Shown here: one piece after another, positions 44,021-53,583 of the stretch
Numbering within the stretch: position 1 is the stretch's first letter
How the letters are laid out: each line of letters starts with the position of its first letter
NCBI RefSeq assembly: GCF_023646285.1
Contig: NZ_JAMOKX010000001.1
Span: forward strand, 1-64,000
Direction: 5' to 3'
DNA: 64,000 nucleotides
Source of the DNA: Helicobacter colisuis
GTDB lineage: Bacteria > Campylobacterota > Campylobacteria > Campylobacterales > Helicobacteraceae
Program-made: the position numbers and the translations under genes
The notes under the pieces: model-generated
Told to the model about the DNA's origin: nothing
The model's database searches: none
What the model saw: the letters and a program-made list of their open reading frames with translations, nothing else

Positions 44021-44677
44021 ATGCAAGATAAAAAAGTAAAAAAAGCCACAAAAAAGGAGATTCAAGCCATTAAAGCTCTTTTTTTAGAACGTTATAAAAA
44101 TGCCAAAACAGAATTAGTTTATCGCAATGATTATGAATTACTCATTGCTGTGATGCTTTCAGCACAATGCACTGATAAGCGTGTTAATCTCATCACCCCT
44201 GCTCTTTTTGAACAATATCCAACTCCACAAGCTCTAAAAGATGCTTCTTTAGAGGATATTAAAAATCTAATCAAAAGCTGCTCATTTTTTAACAATAAAG
44301 CCACCAATCTAAAAGCAATGGCAGAAGTGGTTTGTGAAAGTTTTAATGGAGAGATTCCCCTTGATAGAGAGGCACTCAAAAGCCTTCCGGGTGTGGGACA
44401 AAAAACCGCCAATGTCGTTTTAATCGAATCTAAAGAAGCCAATTTTATTGCTGTTGATACGCATGTTTTTAGAGTTTCTCATCGATTAGGATTAAGTAAT
44501 GCCAACACACCTTTAGGGACTGAGGAGGATTTAACAAAAATCTTTGTGGATAATCTTGCTACTTTACACCAAGCTATGGTGCTTTTTGGGAGATATATTT
44601 GCAAAGCGCTCAATCCGCAGTGTCAAAACTGCTTCTTAAGCCACCTTTGCAAGAGCAAAAAGAGCTATAAATGTTAA
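44021..44677 (+). CDS. nth: Endonuclease III
   Basis: Nth removes oxidised pyrimidines from DNA and nicks the abasic site. The 218-residue protein has the helix-hairpin-helix LPGVGQKTANVVL with catalytic Lys (about residue 128), catalytic Asp in AVDTHVFRVSHRLG (about 146), and the C-X6-C-X2-C-X5-C iron-sulfur loop (about 195-211). The stop codon touches that of the convergent cjaA-like gene with no gap. Confidence 0.95.
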   Translation: MQDKKVKKATKKEIQAIKALFLERYKNAKTELVYRNDYELLIAVMLSAQCTDKRVNLITPALFEQYPTPQALKDASLEDIKNLIKSCSFFNNKATNLKAMAEVVCESFNGEIPLDREALKSLPGVGQKTANVVLIESKEANFIAVDTHVFRVSHRLGLSNANTPLGTEEDLTKIFVDNLATLHQAMVLFGRYICKALNPQCQNCFLSHLCKSKKSYKC

Positions 44678-45499
44678 TTATTCTGCAAATATAACAGAAC
44701 TAAGCTTGTCCTCACCATAAATAGGCGTTAAAGTCTCTTGATAAGCTTCTTTCATAAAGCCATTTTTATTTAGTGTTTCAATTTCTTTATTAAGCCATTC
44801 TAGCAATTCTTTATCTCCTTTTTTAACCGCAGGAGCGATTACATCTTCATTGCCAAGCTTTGCAATCCCAACTTCAAATCCCGGATTTTCTTTTGCCCAT
44901 GCAAATACCAAAAGATTATCATGCGCCAAAGCGTCTCCTCTACCATCTTTTAAGGCTAAAAAAGCTTCTGTATTTTGATCATATTTTAAAAGCTCAATTT
45001 CTGGGTGATTCTTACTAAAATAAAAATCAGCTGTTGTTCCTTTATTAACAACAAGTTTTTTACCCTTTAAGTCTTCAATGCTTTTAATAGTTCCATCTTT
45101 AGAAACTACACCCAATGCTACTTTCATATAAGGTGAAGCAAAATCTACCACCGCTTCTCTTTCAGGAGTTTTTGTGAAATTTGCCATAATCACATCAACT
45201 TTTCCACTTTTTAAAAACTCAACACGACTAGCTGCTTCAACAAGCTCAAATTTTACCTTACTAGAATCACCTAATAAATCCTTAGCAATTTGTCTAGAAA
45301 CTTTCACATCAAATCCGTCATTATCGCCCTCTTTATTAATAAAACCAAAAGGTGGTTTATCACTGAAAACTCCTATTGTAATAACGCCTTTTTGCTTAAT
45401 GGTCTCTAGTGAATTACTTGCATTTTGTTTAGTATCACCGCAACCTACCAATCCAAAGCCTAGAATTCCAAGCATTGCAATAAGAAATATTTTTTTCAT
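44678..45499 (-). CDS. CjaA-like amino acid ABC transporter binding lipoprotein
   Basis: The 273-residue protein is a solute-binding component of a polar amino acid ABC transporter. The lipobox LVGC puts Cys20 at the lipid anchor. IGVFSDKPPFGFI (about 42-54), VEAASRVEFLKSGKVDVIMANFT and GTTADFYFSKNHPEI closely match C. jejuni CjaA, a cysteine-binding lipoprotein and major surface antigen. The homology is strong enough to suggest cysteine as ligand. The permease and ATPase genes are not adjacent here. Confidence 0.88.
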   Translation of the reverse strand: MKKIFLIAMLGILGFGLVGCGDTKQNASNSLETIKQKGVITIGVFSDKPPFGFINKEGDNDGFDVKVSRQIAKDLLGDSSKVKFELVEAASRVEFLKSGKVDVIMANFTKTPEREAVVDFASPYMKVALGVVSKDGTIKSIEDLKGKKLVVNKGTTADFYFSKNHPEIELLKYDQNTEAFLALKDGRGDALAHDNLLVFAWAKENPGFEVGIAKLGNEDVIAPAVKKGDKELLEWLNKEIETLNKNGFMKEAYQETLTPIYGEDKLSSVIFAE

Positions 45500-45618
45500 T
45501 TTTACCTTCCATTTAATTTTTTTGGAAATGGTATTCTCTTTAAAAAATGCTTTAAATTTTATTAATAATTAATATTTTAATTTATTTTTAAAAATTAAGA
45601 GTAACGATTCTTTAGTAT

Positions 45619-46740
45619 TTAATATATCTGCGAATCAATATCATTTTTTTGTAACAAAATCCCTGTCTCTAAATGTGGAGTATGTGGAAATTGATCAAAA
45701 AAAGCCACTTTGACAACCCTATGTGTCTGGTTTAAAATCTCCAAATCCTTAGCTAAACTTAAAGGATTGCAAGAAATATAAAGTATAGATGGAAAATCCT
45801 GCAAAAATTGACACACCTCTTCACCTAATCCCGCTCTTGGTGGATCAACCAAAACCATAGAAAAGCAATATGTCTCTAAGTTAATTTGCCTTAATCGTTC
45901 AAACTTCCTTAAACCCTTTATTGCTTCAATGCATTCTTGACCACTTAAACGAACAAAGGCAATATTATCACTTCCATTTTGCTCACATGCAAATTTTGCT
46001 GCCCGTATGGAAACTTTGGAAATTTCTGTGGCAAGAACTTTTTTAAATTTTTGAGAAAGTGGAATCGTGAAATTACCACAACCACAATACATTTCAAGCA
46101 AATCTCCACTGCTTGATGGAATGCTCTGCAATACCCATTCAATCATTTTTTCATTAATTTTGGGATTAGGCTGAGTAAAAACCCCCTCATCATAACGATA
46201 AAAATACTTTTTATCAAAAATCTCTAATGTCTCAACAACATAATCTTTATCCACAATCAATTTCACACCCTTGCTACGCCCCATAATCTCCACTTGAAAA
46301 TTTTGCAAAGATTTTTTTAAAGCCTTGGCTTTTTCTAGCCAAAACTCATCAAGCTTTCTATGATAAATAAGAGTGAGCAAAATTTCATTATTTTGTGTGC
46401 TAAGCACCTCAATAGCAAAGAGCTTCTGCCTAAAATCTCTGAAATTTTCTTGATTAAGCTTTTCTTTTAAAGTTGGCAAAAACTTCTGCAAAGTTTCTAA
46501 TAAATTACAACAATTCTCAATGCAAACAAATTGCCTATCTTTGCGCATTACATAGCTTATGCTATCATCTTTGTGAAAGATTCCAAGCTCACAACGAGCT
46601 CTAAAAGAATCTTGTTTTAGACTAACAACATCACATTTATTGATTCCCAAAAGTTGCTTAGCATAAGCAACTTTGGCTTCTAAGCCACATTCCTCCAAAA
46701 TACTGCAACCACCGCAAACTCCAAGATATTCACAGAACAC
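45619..46740 (-). CDS. trmA: tRNA (uracil-5-)-methyltransferase TrmA
   Basis: The enzyme methylates U54 of tRNA to ribothymidine with S-adenosylmethionine. In the 373 residues, MYCGCGNFTIPL (about 206-217) is the cofactor-binding motif, DPPRAGL (about 291-297) is the family motif, and SCNP (about 317-320) holds the catalytic cysteine. The N-terminus has CEYLGVCGGC, cysteines resembling the cluster site of RlmC/RlmD, so an rRNA target cannot be fully excluded. GTG at 46740 overlaps the fliP stop (TAGTG). Confidence 0.85.
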   Translation of the reverse strand: MFCEYLGVCGGCSILEECGLEAKVAYAKQLLGINKCDVVSLKQDSFRARCELGIFHKDDSISYVMRKDRQFVCIENCCNLLETLQKFLPTLKEKLNQENFRDFRQKLFAIEVLSTQNNEILLTLIYHRKLDEFWLEKAKALKKSLQNFQVEIMGRSKGVKLIVDKDYVVETLEIFDKKYFYRYDEGVFTQPNPKINEKMIEWVLQSIPSSSGDLLEMYCGCGNFTIPLSQKFKKVLATEISKVSIRAAKFACEQNGSDNIAFVRLSGQECIEAIKGLRKFERLRQINLETYCFSMVLVDPPRAGLGEEVCQFLQDFPSILYISCNPLSLAKDLEILNQTHRVVKVAFFDQFPHTPHLETGILLQKNDIDSQIY

Positions 46741-47513
46741 TAGCGAAAACTCTCCACCAGATTCATTGTAAGTAAATTAAAGCCATCAACCAAAATAAAA
46801 ATCAAAATCTTAAAAGGCAATGAAATCATTGTTGGAGGCAACATCATCATACCCATTGCCATAAGAATTGAGCTAATTACCATATCAATTACTAAAAAAG
46901 GCAAATAAAGCAAAAAGCCAATTTGAAAGGCTGTCTTCATCTCGCTGATAATAAAGGCTGGCAAAGCAATAGTAAAAGGCACATCCTGCGCAGTTTGTGG
47001 ATTCTCCATTCCTCTAATTCGATAAAACAATGCCAAATCTTTAGGGCGCGTGTTGCGAATCATAAAATCCTTAAAAGGTTGAGAAGTTCGCACAAAAGCC
47101 TCTTGATAGGAAATCTCTTTTGCAACATAGGGCTTTACTCCCTGCTCATACCCTTCTTTAAATACTGGCTCCATAATAAACATAGTCAAAATCAAAGCAA
47201 AGGAAACAAGTAGTTGTGTAGGGGGAGATTGTTGTGTTCCTAATGCTGTGCGCAAAAATGAAAAAACAATCAGAAGTCTTGCAAAACTTGTTGCCATCAA
47301 AATCAATGAAGGGGCTAAAACAAGTAGAGTTAAAACAATAACGATATTTAAAATAGCCACCAGATCTGCTGGTTCGTTAGGACCGCTAAGTGTTAAATCA
47401 ATTGTTGGAATAGTTGGACTTTGCGGCAATTCAGGTGGAGCTGAAAATGCGACCACTGCAAAAAACCCCAACCACAACAACACACGCAACATCAAAAAAT
47501 CCTTATTTTTCAT
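46740..47513 (-). CDS. fliP: Flagellar export apparatus protein FliP
   Basis: FliP forms the core of the flagellar type III export gate with FliQ and FliR. The 257-residue protein has a cleavable-type N-terminal signal (about 1-23), three to four membrane segments, and the family blocks FSFLRTALGTQQSPPTQLLV (about 84-103) and MGMMMLPPTMISLPFKILIF (about 219-238). It overlaps motB by 11 bases, forming motA-motB-fliP-trmA. Confidence 0.94.
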   Translation of the reverse strand: MKNKDFLMLRVLLWLGFFAVVAFSAPPELPQSPTIPTIDLTLSGPNEPADLVAILNIVIVLTLLVLAPSLILMATSFARLLIVFSFLRTALGTQQSPPTQLLVSFALILTMFIMEPVFKEGYEQGVKPYVAKEISYQEAFVRTSQPFKDFMIRNTRPKDLALFYRIRGMENPQTAQDVPFTIALPAFIISEMKTAFQIGFLLYLPFLVIDMVISSILMAMGMMMLPPTMISLPFKILIFILVDGFNLLTMNLVESFR

Positions 47514-48333
47514 TATTTTGCAATGTTACTGAGATATTTTTTTGAGATTGCTCATAAAGCTTTTGTTCCTTTGTCTTATCTAGTACATTTTTTACGCGAT
47601 GTAAATGTCTATCTTGTGGATAAAAATGAAACTCGACTCGGCGATTTTGCGCACGATTCTCTGCATTAATATTTGGTAATAAAAAATTTGTTGCGCCCCC
47701 ACCTAGAGAAGTTATTTTTTGCGGATTAACTCCATTATCAATAAGAATCTTAGCAACACTTGAAGCCCTCAAGGCACTTAAACCCAAACTATCTCGGTAT
47801 TTTAAATTAGCTTTTCCCTCTACATTATCAGCATATCCAATGATATCCAAATGAATCGCTTGAGGCATTTTTTGCAAAATTAAAGCCAACCTTTTTAAAA
47901 ATAAAATTTCATCAGCATTTTCAATTATTGTTTTTTCTTCATCAAAAAGCAAACGACCATTGAATCGCAAAATAAATCCATCTTTTCCATCATCATCAAT
48001 CACAGAAGGACCCAAAGATACTCTAGCATCTTCTTTAAATTCTAAAATTTCACTCTCCACTTTTATTATCTCTTCAGCTGTTTCTGGGTCAGTGGTAATG
48101 TCTGCTTGTTGTTGAATGCGATTTTTACTCTCTTCAGTTTTAATTCCCCCTGATAACACACTAAGACTACCGCGGATACTCCCCTCTGCTTCTGTAAGCT
48201 TTTTGGCATCAAAAGTAACCATTGTTAAAAGAAGAATGAAAAAAGTAAGGATTAATGTAACCATATCTCCATATGTCCCAAGCCACAAAGGCATTACTTG
48301 AGGACAATCACAGGAAGGACAACGCTTTGCCAT
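47503..48333 (-). CDS. motB: Flagellar motor stator protein MotB
   Basis: MotB couples proton flow to torque and anchors the stator to peptidoglycan. The 276-residue protein has one membrane helix (about 20-42) with the essential proton-binding Asp23 in TYGDMVTL. A plug/linker follows, then an OmpA-like domain (about 140-255, IIGYADNVEGKANLKYRDSLG and SLGGGATNF). Four cysteines at the very N-terminus (CPSCDC) are present. It lies 17 bases after motA. Confidence 0.94.
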   Translation of the reverse strand: MAKRCPSCDCPQVMPLWLGTYGDMVTLILTFFILLLTMVTFDAKKLTEAEGSIRGSLSVLSGGIKTEESKNRIQQQADITTDPETAEEIIKVESEILEFKEDARVSLGPSVIDDDGKDGFILRFNGRLLFDEEKTIIENADEILFLKRLALILQKMPQAIHLDIIGYADNVEGKANLKYRDSLGLSALRASSVAKILIDNGVNPQKITSLGGGATNFLLPNINAENRAQNRRVEFHFYPQDRHLHRVKNVLDKTKEQKLYEQSQKNISVTLQNNEK

Positions 48334-48350
48334 ACAACAAATCCAAACAA

Positions 48351-49115
48351 TTATTCAAATTGACTAACGCGTTGATTTGGAGGTAAAAAAGTTAGCAACT
48401 TTGCTTCTAGGGATCGTGGATTATCTCCTGCTTGAATCGACATAATCCCTTCAATAATCATTAATTTTACTAAAGCTTCATCATTGGCTCGCACATTCAA
48501 AATATTAGCTATGGGCGCACCAACAATATTACCCACCATCGAACCATAAAGAGTTGTAATCAAAGCAACTGCCATCGCAGGACCAATAGAGCTTGGATCT
48601 GACATATTAAGCAACATTGCCACCAATCCAATTAAAGTCCCAAGCATCCCATAAGCCCCAGCATATGCTGCCCAAGTATCAAAAATCCCTGCATTTGCTT
48701 TATGTCTCTCCAAAGTTCGATCTAAATCTGTTTCCAATAAGCTTCGAATGCTATCGGGCTCTGCACCATCAATTGCCATATTTAAACCACGTTTTAAAAA
48801 ATCATTTTCTTCTTGATTAGATTGTTGCTCCAAAGACAAAATACCATCGCGCCTTGCTTGTGTAGAGTAATCAACCAATTTTTTAACCAATGCTGGAACA
48901 TCAAAAGTCTGTGGCTTAAAAGCAACAAGAAAATAAGAGAAAATTTTTTTCATATTCTCCATCTTATAACCAATAAACAAACTCGTAATTGAACCTCCAA
49001 TTGTAATTAGAGCCGATGGAATATCAATATAAGGACCAACCCCAACCCCAAGCATCATAGCCGTTCCAATCAAAATAAAAGACAAAGACATACCAATAAT
49101 AGTTGCTAAATCCAT
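48351..49115 (-). CDS. motA: Flagellar motor stator protein MotA
   Basis: MotA forms the ion channel ring with MotB. The 254-residue protein has four membrane segments (about 5-25, 32-50, 150-172 and 183-205). Charged residues of the cytoplasmic loop that touch FliG lie around RDGILSLEQQ (about 88-97), and prolines conserved in helices 3 and 4 occur near LNMSDPSSIGPAMAVALI. It heads the motAB-fliP-trmA unit; no sigma-28 or sigma-54 promoter was seen before it. Confidence 0.94.
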   Translation of the reverse strand: MDLATIIGMSLSFILIGTAMMLGVGVGPYIDIPSALITIGGSITSLFIGYKMENMKKIFSYFLVAFKPQTFDVPALVKKLVDYSTQARRDGILSLEQQSNQEENDFLKRGLNMAIDGAEPDSIRSLLETDLDRTLERHKANAGIFDTWAAYAGAYGMLGTLIGLVAMLLNMSDPSSIGPAMAVALITTLYGSMVGNIVGAPIANILNVRANDEALVKLMIIEGIMSIQAGDNPRSLEAKLLTFLPPNQRVSQFE

Positions 49116-49238
49116 AACTTTGTTGTTCCTTATTAAAAAGTTAAAGCTTTAATTTCAAGTTTTTCGAAAAATATTTTAAATTCTAAACTTTATTGTGTTA
49201 AAATTTTATTAAAATCTTCAAAATACACGGATATTTTT

Positions 49239-50546
49239 ATGGAAACCATTCAATTATCAATTGTTATTTTAGCTGCAGGCAAAGGAACGCGTATGAAGTC
49301 GCAGACTCCAAAGGTTTTACACCAAATCTGTGGCAAAGAAATGCTTTATTACACCATCAAAGAATCTTTAAAGCTCAGTAATGATGTGAGTGTTGTGCTA
49401 GGCTATGAGGCAGATAAAATTAAAAAATCGATGGAAAAATATTTTTTAGATAAAATCAACTTCATCTTTCAAGATACAGAAAATTATCCTGGCACTGGGG
49501 GGGCACTAAAAAACTATCATCCAAAACACCAAAAAATCCTTGTTTTGAATGGAGATATGCCGCTTATTCAATCAAGCGAATTACAACAATTTCTCATTGC
49601 TAAAGGTGACATTATTATGAGTGTGATAGATCTGCCCAACACTAATGGTTATGGGCGCGTTGTAATACAAGACAATCAAGTCCAAGCCATCATTGAAGAA
49701 AAAGATGCTAATTCTGAAATCCTAGCCTTAAGCACTCTAAATGCTGGAGTTTATTGCTTTCAGAGTGAAATTTTACAAACTTACTTACCTAAGCTTAAAA
49801 ACAATAATGCACAAAAAGAGTATTATCTCACCGATATTATCACTTTAGCTAAACAAGATTCTAAAAATATTATTCCTTTATCCGTAGAATTAGAAAATTT
49901 TAAAGGCGTAAATGATAAGGCAGATTTGGCTGATGCTGAAGTAATTTTGGGCAATCGAATCAAAAAAACGCTAATGAAGCAAGGCGTAATTATGAAACTA
50001 CCCCACACAATTTATATTGAAGAGGGAGTTAAATTTAAAGGTGAATGCATTATTGAAAATGGAGTTAGTCTCTATGGGGATACAGAAATTATTAATTCTC
50101 ATATTAGATCCCATAGCGTTATTGAATCAAGCCATGTTGAAAACAGCGATATTGGACCTATGGCACATTTGCGCCCACAAAGCATTTTAAAAAACACCCA
50201 CATTGGCAATTTTGTTGAAGTAAAAAAATCCACACTTAATGGAATTAAAGCTGGACATTTGAGCTATCTTGGCGACTGCGAAGTAGATGAGGGGACAAAT
50301 ATTGGGGCTGGCTTTATTACTTGCAACTACAATGGAAAAGCAAAATTTCAAACCAAAATTGGCAAAAATGTTTTTATTGGTAGCGATTCTCAAGCAATCG
50401 CACCCATAACAATTGAAGATAATTGCATTATTGGCGCAGGAAGCACTATAAGGGAAAATATTAAACAGGGTGAATTATTTTTAACTCAAGGAGAAAAAAT
50501 CAGAAAAGAAGGTTTCTTTTATAAATTTTTCAGCAAAAAAACATAA
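49239..50546 (+). CDS. glmU: Bifunctional GlmU (UDP-GlcNAc synthesis)
   Basis: GlmU acetylates glucosamine-1-phosphate and couples it to UTP, feeding peptidoglycan and lipopolysaccharide. The 435-residue protein has the uridylyltransferase domain with LAAGKGTRMKS (11-21) and a C-terminal left-handed beta-helix acetyltransferase domain (about 240-430). The PGTGGAL motif is encoded by a run of seven G bases (49497-49503). Catalytic EVKKSTLNG and NYNGKAK blocks are present. Confidence 0.94.
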   Translation: METIQLSIVILAAGKGTRMKSQTPKVLHQICGKEMLYYTIKESLKLSNDVSVVLGYEADKIKKSMEKYFLDKINFIFQDTENYPGTGGALKNYHPKHQKILVLNGDMPLIQSSELQQFLIAKGDIIMSVIDLPNTNGYGRVVIQDNQVQAIIEEKDANSEILALSTLNAGVYCFQSEILQTYLPKLKNNNAQKEYYLTDIITLAKQDSKNIIPLSVELENFKGVNDKADLADAEVILGNRIKKTLMKQGVIMKLPHTIYIEEGVKFKGECIIENGVSLYGDTEIINSHIRSHSVIESSHVENSDIGPMAHLRPQSILKNTHIGNFVEVKKSTLNGIKAGHLSYLGDCEVDEGTNIGAGFITCNYNGKAKFQTKIGKNVFIGSDSQAIAPITIEDNCIIGAGSTIRENIKQGELFLTQGEKIRKEGFFYKFFSKKT

Positions 50547-50587
50547 AAATTGCGTTACTTATTTTTAAAAATCTAAGGTTAAAATCA

Positions 50588-50785
50588 ATGGAATTAAAGC
50601 TTAATGGTCAATTCATTGCTACCCATTCTAAAAATCTTTTAGAATTATTAAAAGAATACAAAATTGAACAAAAAAGTATTGCAATTGCAGTTAATCTTGA
50701 GGTTATCAAACAAGATCAATGGGAAAGTTATATGCTTAAAAATGGCGATGTTATTGAATGCTTCACATTTTTAGGTGGTGGCTGA
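50588..50785 (+). CDS. thiS: Sulfur carrier protein ThiS
   Basis: ThiS is a ubiquitin-like protein whose C-terminal Gly-Gly is thiocarboxylated to give the thiazole sulfur of thiamine. The 65-residue protein has the beta-grasp pattern (LNGQF, IAIAVNLEVI, GDVIECFTFLGGG) and ends in GGG, one glycine more than many homologues. It lies alone, 41 bases after glmU; thiG, thiH and thiF are not nearby. Confidence 0.9.
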   Translation: MELKLNGQFIATHSKNLLELLKEYKIEQKSIAIAVNLEVIKQDQWESYMLKNGDVIECFTFLGGG

Positions 50786-50848
50786 TTCTTACTAAACTCT
50801 TTTTCTTGAATTCACAAAACAAATATATTTTATTACTGAAGGTTATCA

Positions 50849-51859
50849 ATGAAAATTAAAGTTGGAATAGTTGGCGTGAGTGGTTATACCGGTTTAGAAC
50901 TCGTGAAAATATTGATTAATCATCCTATTTTTGAGCTTCATACACTCTGTGCTACAGAAAGTTACAGCGATATTGCCCTACTTCACCCCTCTTTAAAAAA
51001 CACTCTTAGTATGCCAATTCAAGAAGCTAGAATCGAGCAAATTGCAAAAGAATGCGAGCTAGTTTTTCTAGCTCTCCCCCACCAAAAGGCAATGGAATAT
51101 GTCAAAGCACTCTCTGCTAAAAATATTAAAATCGTAGATTTATCTGCCGATTACCGCTTATCAGCTGAAAAATATGAAGAATCTTACTGCCCTCATTTAG
51201 ATAAGGAAAATCTTAAAAACGCTGTGTATGGGCTACCTGAATACAATCGCCATTTAATTAAGAATACCAATCTTGTTGCAAATCCAGGTTGTTATCCAAC
51301 TGCCTCATTGTTAGCTATTTTTCCTTTTATGCCTTACTTAGATCCCTCTCAAACACTCTATATTGATGCTAAAAGCGGTGTAAGCGGTGCTGGAAAAAAA
51401 CTTACTCAAACTTCCCATTTTGTTACTATCAATGAGAATCTTTTTGCTTATTCTCCTATCACACATCGCCATTGCCCTGAAATTAACGAACAAATCAAAA
51501 AAATTGGCAAAGTTGATTTTAAAACCCTTTTTGTCCCACATCTTATTCCTATTACACGAGGAATGTTAGTTTCTGTTTATGCAAAACTCAAAGAAGAAAT
51601 TGTTCCATTAGAGATTCTTAATCAACACTATAAAGATGAATTCTTTGTCCGCATCACTAAAAATTGCGCACAAATTAAAAATGTTGCAGGAACACATTTC
51701 TGCGATATTTATGCCAAAAATGATGGTAAAGATTTATTTATCAACTCCAGCATTGATAATCTCTTGCGTGGCGCTAGTTCTCAAGCTGTTGCAAATGCAA
51801 ACTTAATGTTTGGCTTGGATGAAAAATTAGGCTTACCCCAAATTGCTTATATCCCCTAA
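50849..51859 (+). CDS. argC: N-acetyl-gamma-glutamyl-phosphate reductase
   Basis: ArgC is the third step of arginine synthesis. The 336-residue protein has the NADP-binding VGVSGYTGLEL (8-18), the catalytic cysteine in ANPGCYPTA (about 145-153), and GVSGAGKK (about 173-180). The stop overlaps the following gene as TAATG. Together with argF at 59.5 kb it indicates at least partial arginine synthesis. Confidence 0.94.
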   Translation: MKIKVGIVGVSGYTGLELVKILINHPIFELHTLCATESYSDIALLHPSLKNTLSMPIQEARIEQIAKECELVFLALPHQKAMEYVKALSAKNIKIVDLSADYRLSAEKYEESYCPHLDKENLKNAVYGLPEYNRHLIKNTNLVANPGCYPTASLLAIFPFMPYLDPSQTLYIDAKSGVSGAGKKLTQTSHFVTINENLFAYSPITHRHCPEINEQIKKIGKVDFKTLFVPHLIPITRGMLVSVYAKLKEEIVPLEILNQHYKDEFFVRITKNCAQIKNVAGTHFCDIYAKNDGKDLFINSSIDNLLRGASSQAVANANLMFGLDEKLGLPQIAYIP

Positions 51860-52587
51860 TGCAACCTATTTCCATTCAGCAAGATGCCATTTTTATAGCC
51901 GATTCTCATCACCATTCTCTTTATAATAATGTCTTAGATGATTTTTTGATCTCTCTATTAAAATCAAAAAAAAGACAAATTTTTTTTATGGGTGATATTT
52001 TTGATTTTTTAGTAGGGGAAGTATCTAGAAGCATCACCGATAATCAAAAAACACTAGAGATACTTAAAAAACTCTCTTTAAAGCATGAATTACATTATTT
52101 TGAAGGTAATCACGATTTCTCTTTACAAAATCTACCTTTTTTTAAAAATATCCATTATTATCCACTTGCCAAACAACCTATTTGCTTTCTTTTTAATCAA
52201 CAAAAAGCATATCTTGCGCATGGGGATATTTTTTTAAATTGGCATTATCATTTTTATGCGCACTTAATTAGAAACCACTTTATTCTCACTTTTTTAAATT
52301 GTTTTAATTCCATTTTATATCCAAAAATTCTCTCTTATCTCCAAAATAAAAATAAAATAAAATTTAATTATCCTAAAGATTTTATCAACAATAGAATCCG
52401 CAAATACCAAAAAAAACTTGGCATACATAGCGATTCTTATATTATAGAAGGACACTTTCATTTAGGGGAAATAGCAAAATTAGATTCAATTAACTATATA
52501 GGATTGCCCCTTTTTACTTGTAAAAAAACATATTTTATTGTAGAATCCAACAATTATTCTTTATCCTTCAAAACAAAGGAGTTTTAG
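51859..52587 (+). CDS. LpxH-like UDP-2,3-diacylglucosamine hydrolase
   Basis: The 242-residue protein is a calcineurin-like metallophosphoesterase. Metal ligands are Asp15 and His17 in DSHHH, Asp46 in GDIFDF, Asn84-His85 in GNHD, His121 in AHGD, and His199/His201 in GHFH. Length and motifs fit LpxH, which makes lipid X in lipid A synthesis, though other soluble phosphoesterases are possible. It overlaps both argC and cheV by one base, so it is translated in line with the chemotaxis genes. Confidence 0.78.
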   Translation: MQPISIQQDAIFIADSHHHSLYNNVLDDFLISLLKSKKRQIFFMGDIFDFLVGEVSRSITDNQKTLEILKKLSLKHELHYFEGNHDFSLQNLPFFKNIHYYPLAKQPICFLFNQQKAYLAHGDIFLNWHYHFYAHLIRNHFILTFLNCFNSILYPKILSYLQNKNKIKFNYPKDFINNRIRKYQKKLGIHSDSYIIEGHFHLGEIAKLDSINYIGLPLFTCKKTYFIVESNNYSLSFKTKEF

Positions 52588-53552
52588 TGTCAAATCTCGA
52601 AAAAACCGATACTTTAAAAATTGGCACCAATGAAATGGAATTAGTCGATTTTAGAATCTATAAAATCGAAAAAGGTAAGCTTTATGAAGGTGTTTATGGA
52701 ATCAATGTTGCTAAAGTCAATGAAATCATACGCCTACCTGAACTCACCGAACTTCCAGGGGTGCCAGAATACATTGAAGGTATTTTTGACCTGCGCGGAG
52801 TAGTCATACCTGTAATCAATCTTGCAAAATGGATGAATGTCGAAACTCCAAAAAATAAAAAAATCAAACCCCGAGTTATTATCGCAGAATTCAATAACAT
52901 TATGATTGGCTTTATCGTGCATGAAGCTAAGCGAATCCGTCGTATTAGCTGGAAAGATATTGAACCCGCGCATTTTAGCTCTTCTGCAAGTGAAAATTTA
53001 GATAAAAGCAGAGTAACAGGAGTTACAAGGATTGAGGGCGATCAAGTTTTGTTGATTCTTGACTTAGAAAGCATTGTGCAGGATTTAGGTTTTTACCACC
53101 CAGAAATTGGCTCTGATCACACTTATAATAAATTTGATGGATTAGCACTTATCTTAGATGATAGCTCCATTGCAAGAAAGATTATCAAGGATTTCTTGGA
53201 GAAAATGGGCTTTAATGTTGTGGAAGCAAATGATGGGGCAGCCGGATTGCAAAAACTAGAAAAATTATATGAAAACTACAGCGAAAATCTTGCTAAGCAG
53301 CTAAAAATTATTATATCTGATATTGAAATGCCACAAATGGATGGTTTTCACTTTGCTGCCAAAGTCAAAGAAGATCCGAGATTCTCAAAAATCCCTATTA
53401 TTTTCAGCTCTTCAATTAGCGATCAATTTAGTGAAAGTCGTGGCAAGGAAGCAGGTGCAGAATCGTATCTTGTTAAATTTGATGCCAACAAATTCCATGA
53501 AGAAGTTTCACGGATTGTTAGCAAATACAATCAAGAATTAAATAATGCTTAA
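52587..53552 (+). CDS. cheV: Chemotaxis protein CheV
   Basis: CheV links receptors to CheA and can be phosphorylated. The 321 residues form an N-terminal CheW-like domain (about 20-165, LPGVPEYIEGIFDLRGVVIPVINL) and a C-terminal receiver (about 184-318) with acidic pocket Asp191-192, phosphoacceptor Asp245 and Lys297. The GTG start overlaps the preceding stop (TAGTG). Helicobacter usually has several CheV copies; this is the one in the cheVAW operon. Confidence 0.94.
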   Translation: MSNLEKTDTLKIGTNEMELVDFRIYKIEKGKLYEGVYGINVAKVNEIIRLPELTELPGVPEYIEGIFDLRGVVIPVINLAKWMNVETPKNKKIKPRVIIAEFNNIMIGFIVHEAKRIRRISWKDIEPAHFSSSASENLDKSRVTGVTRIEGDQVLLILDLESIVQDLGFYHPEIGSDHTYNKFDGLALILDDSSIARKIIKDFLEKMGFNVVEANDGAAGLQKLEKLYENYSENLAKQLKIIISDIEMPQMDGFHFAAKVKEDPRFSKIPIIFSSSISDQFSESRGKEAGAESYLVKFDANKFHEEVSRIVSKYNQELNNA

Positions 53553-53583
53553 AATTTCAAATCTATCAAAAAAGGAAAAATAA

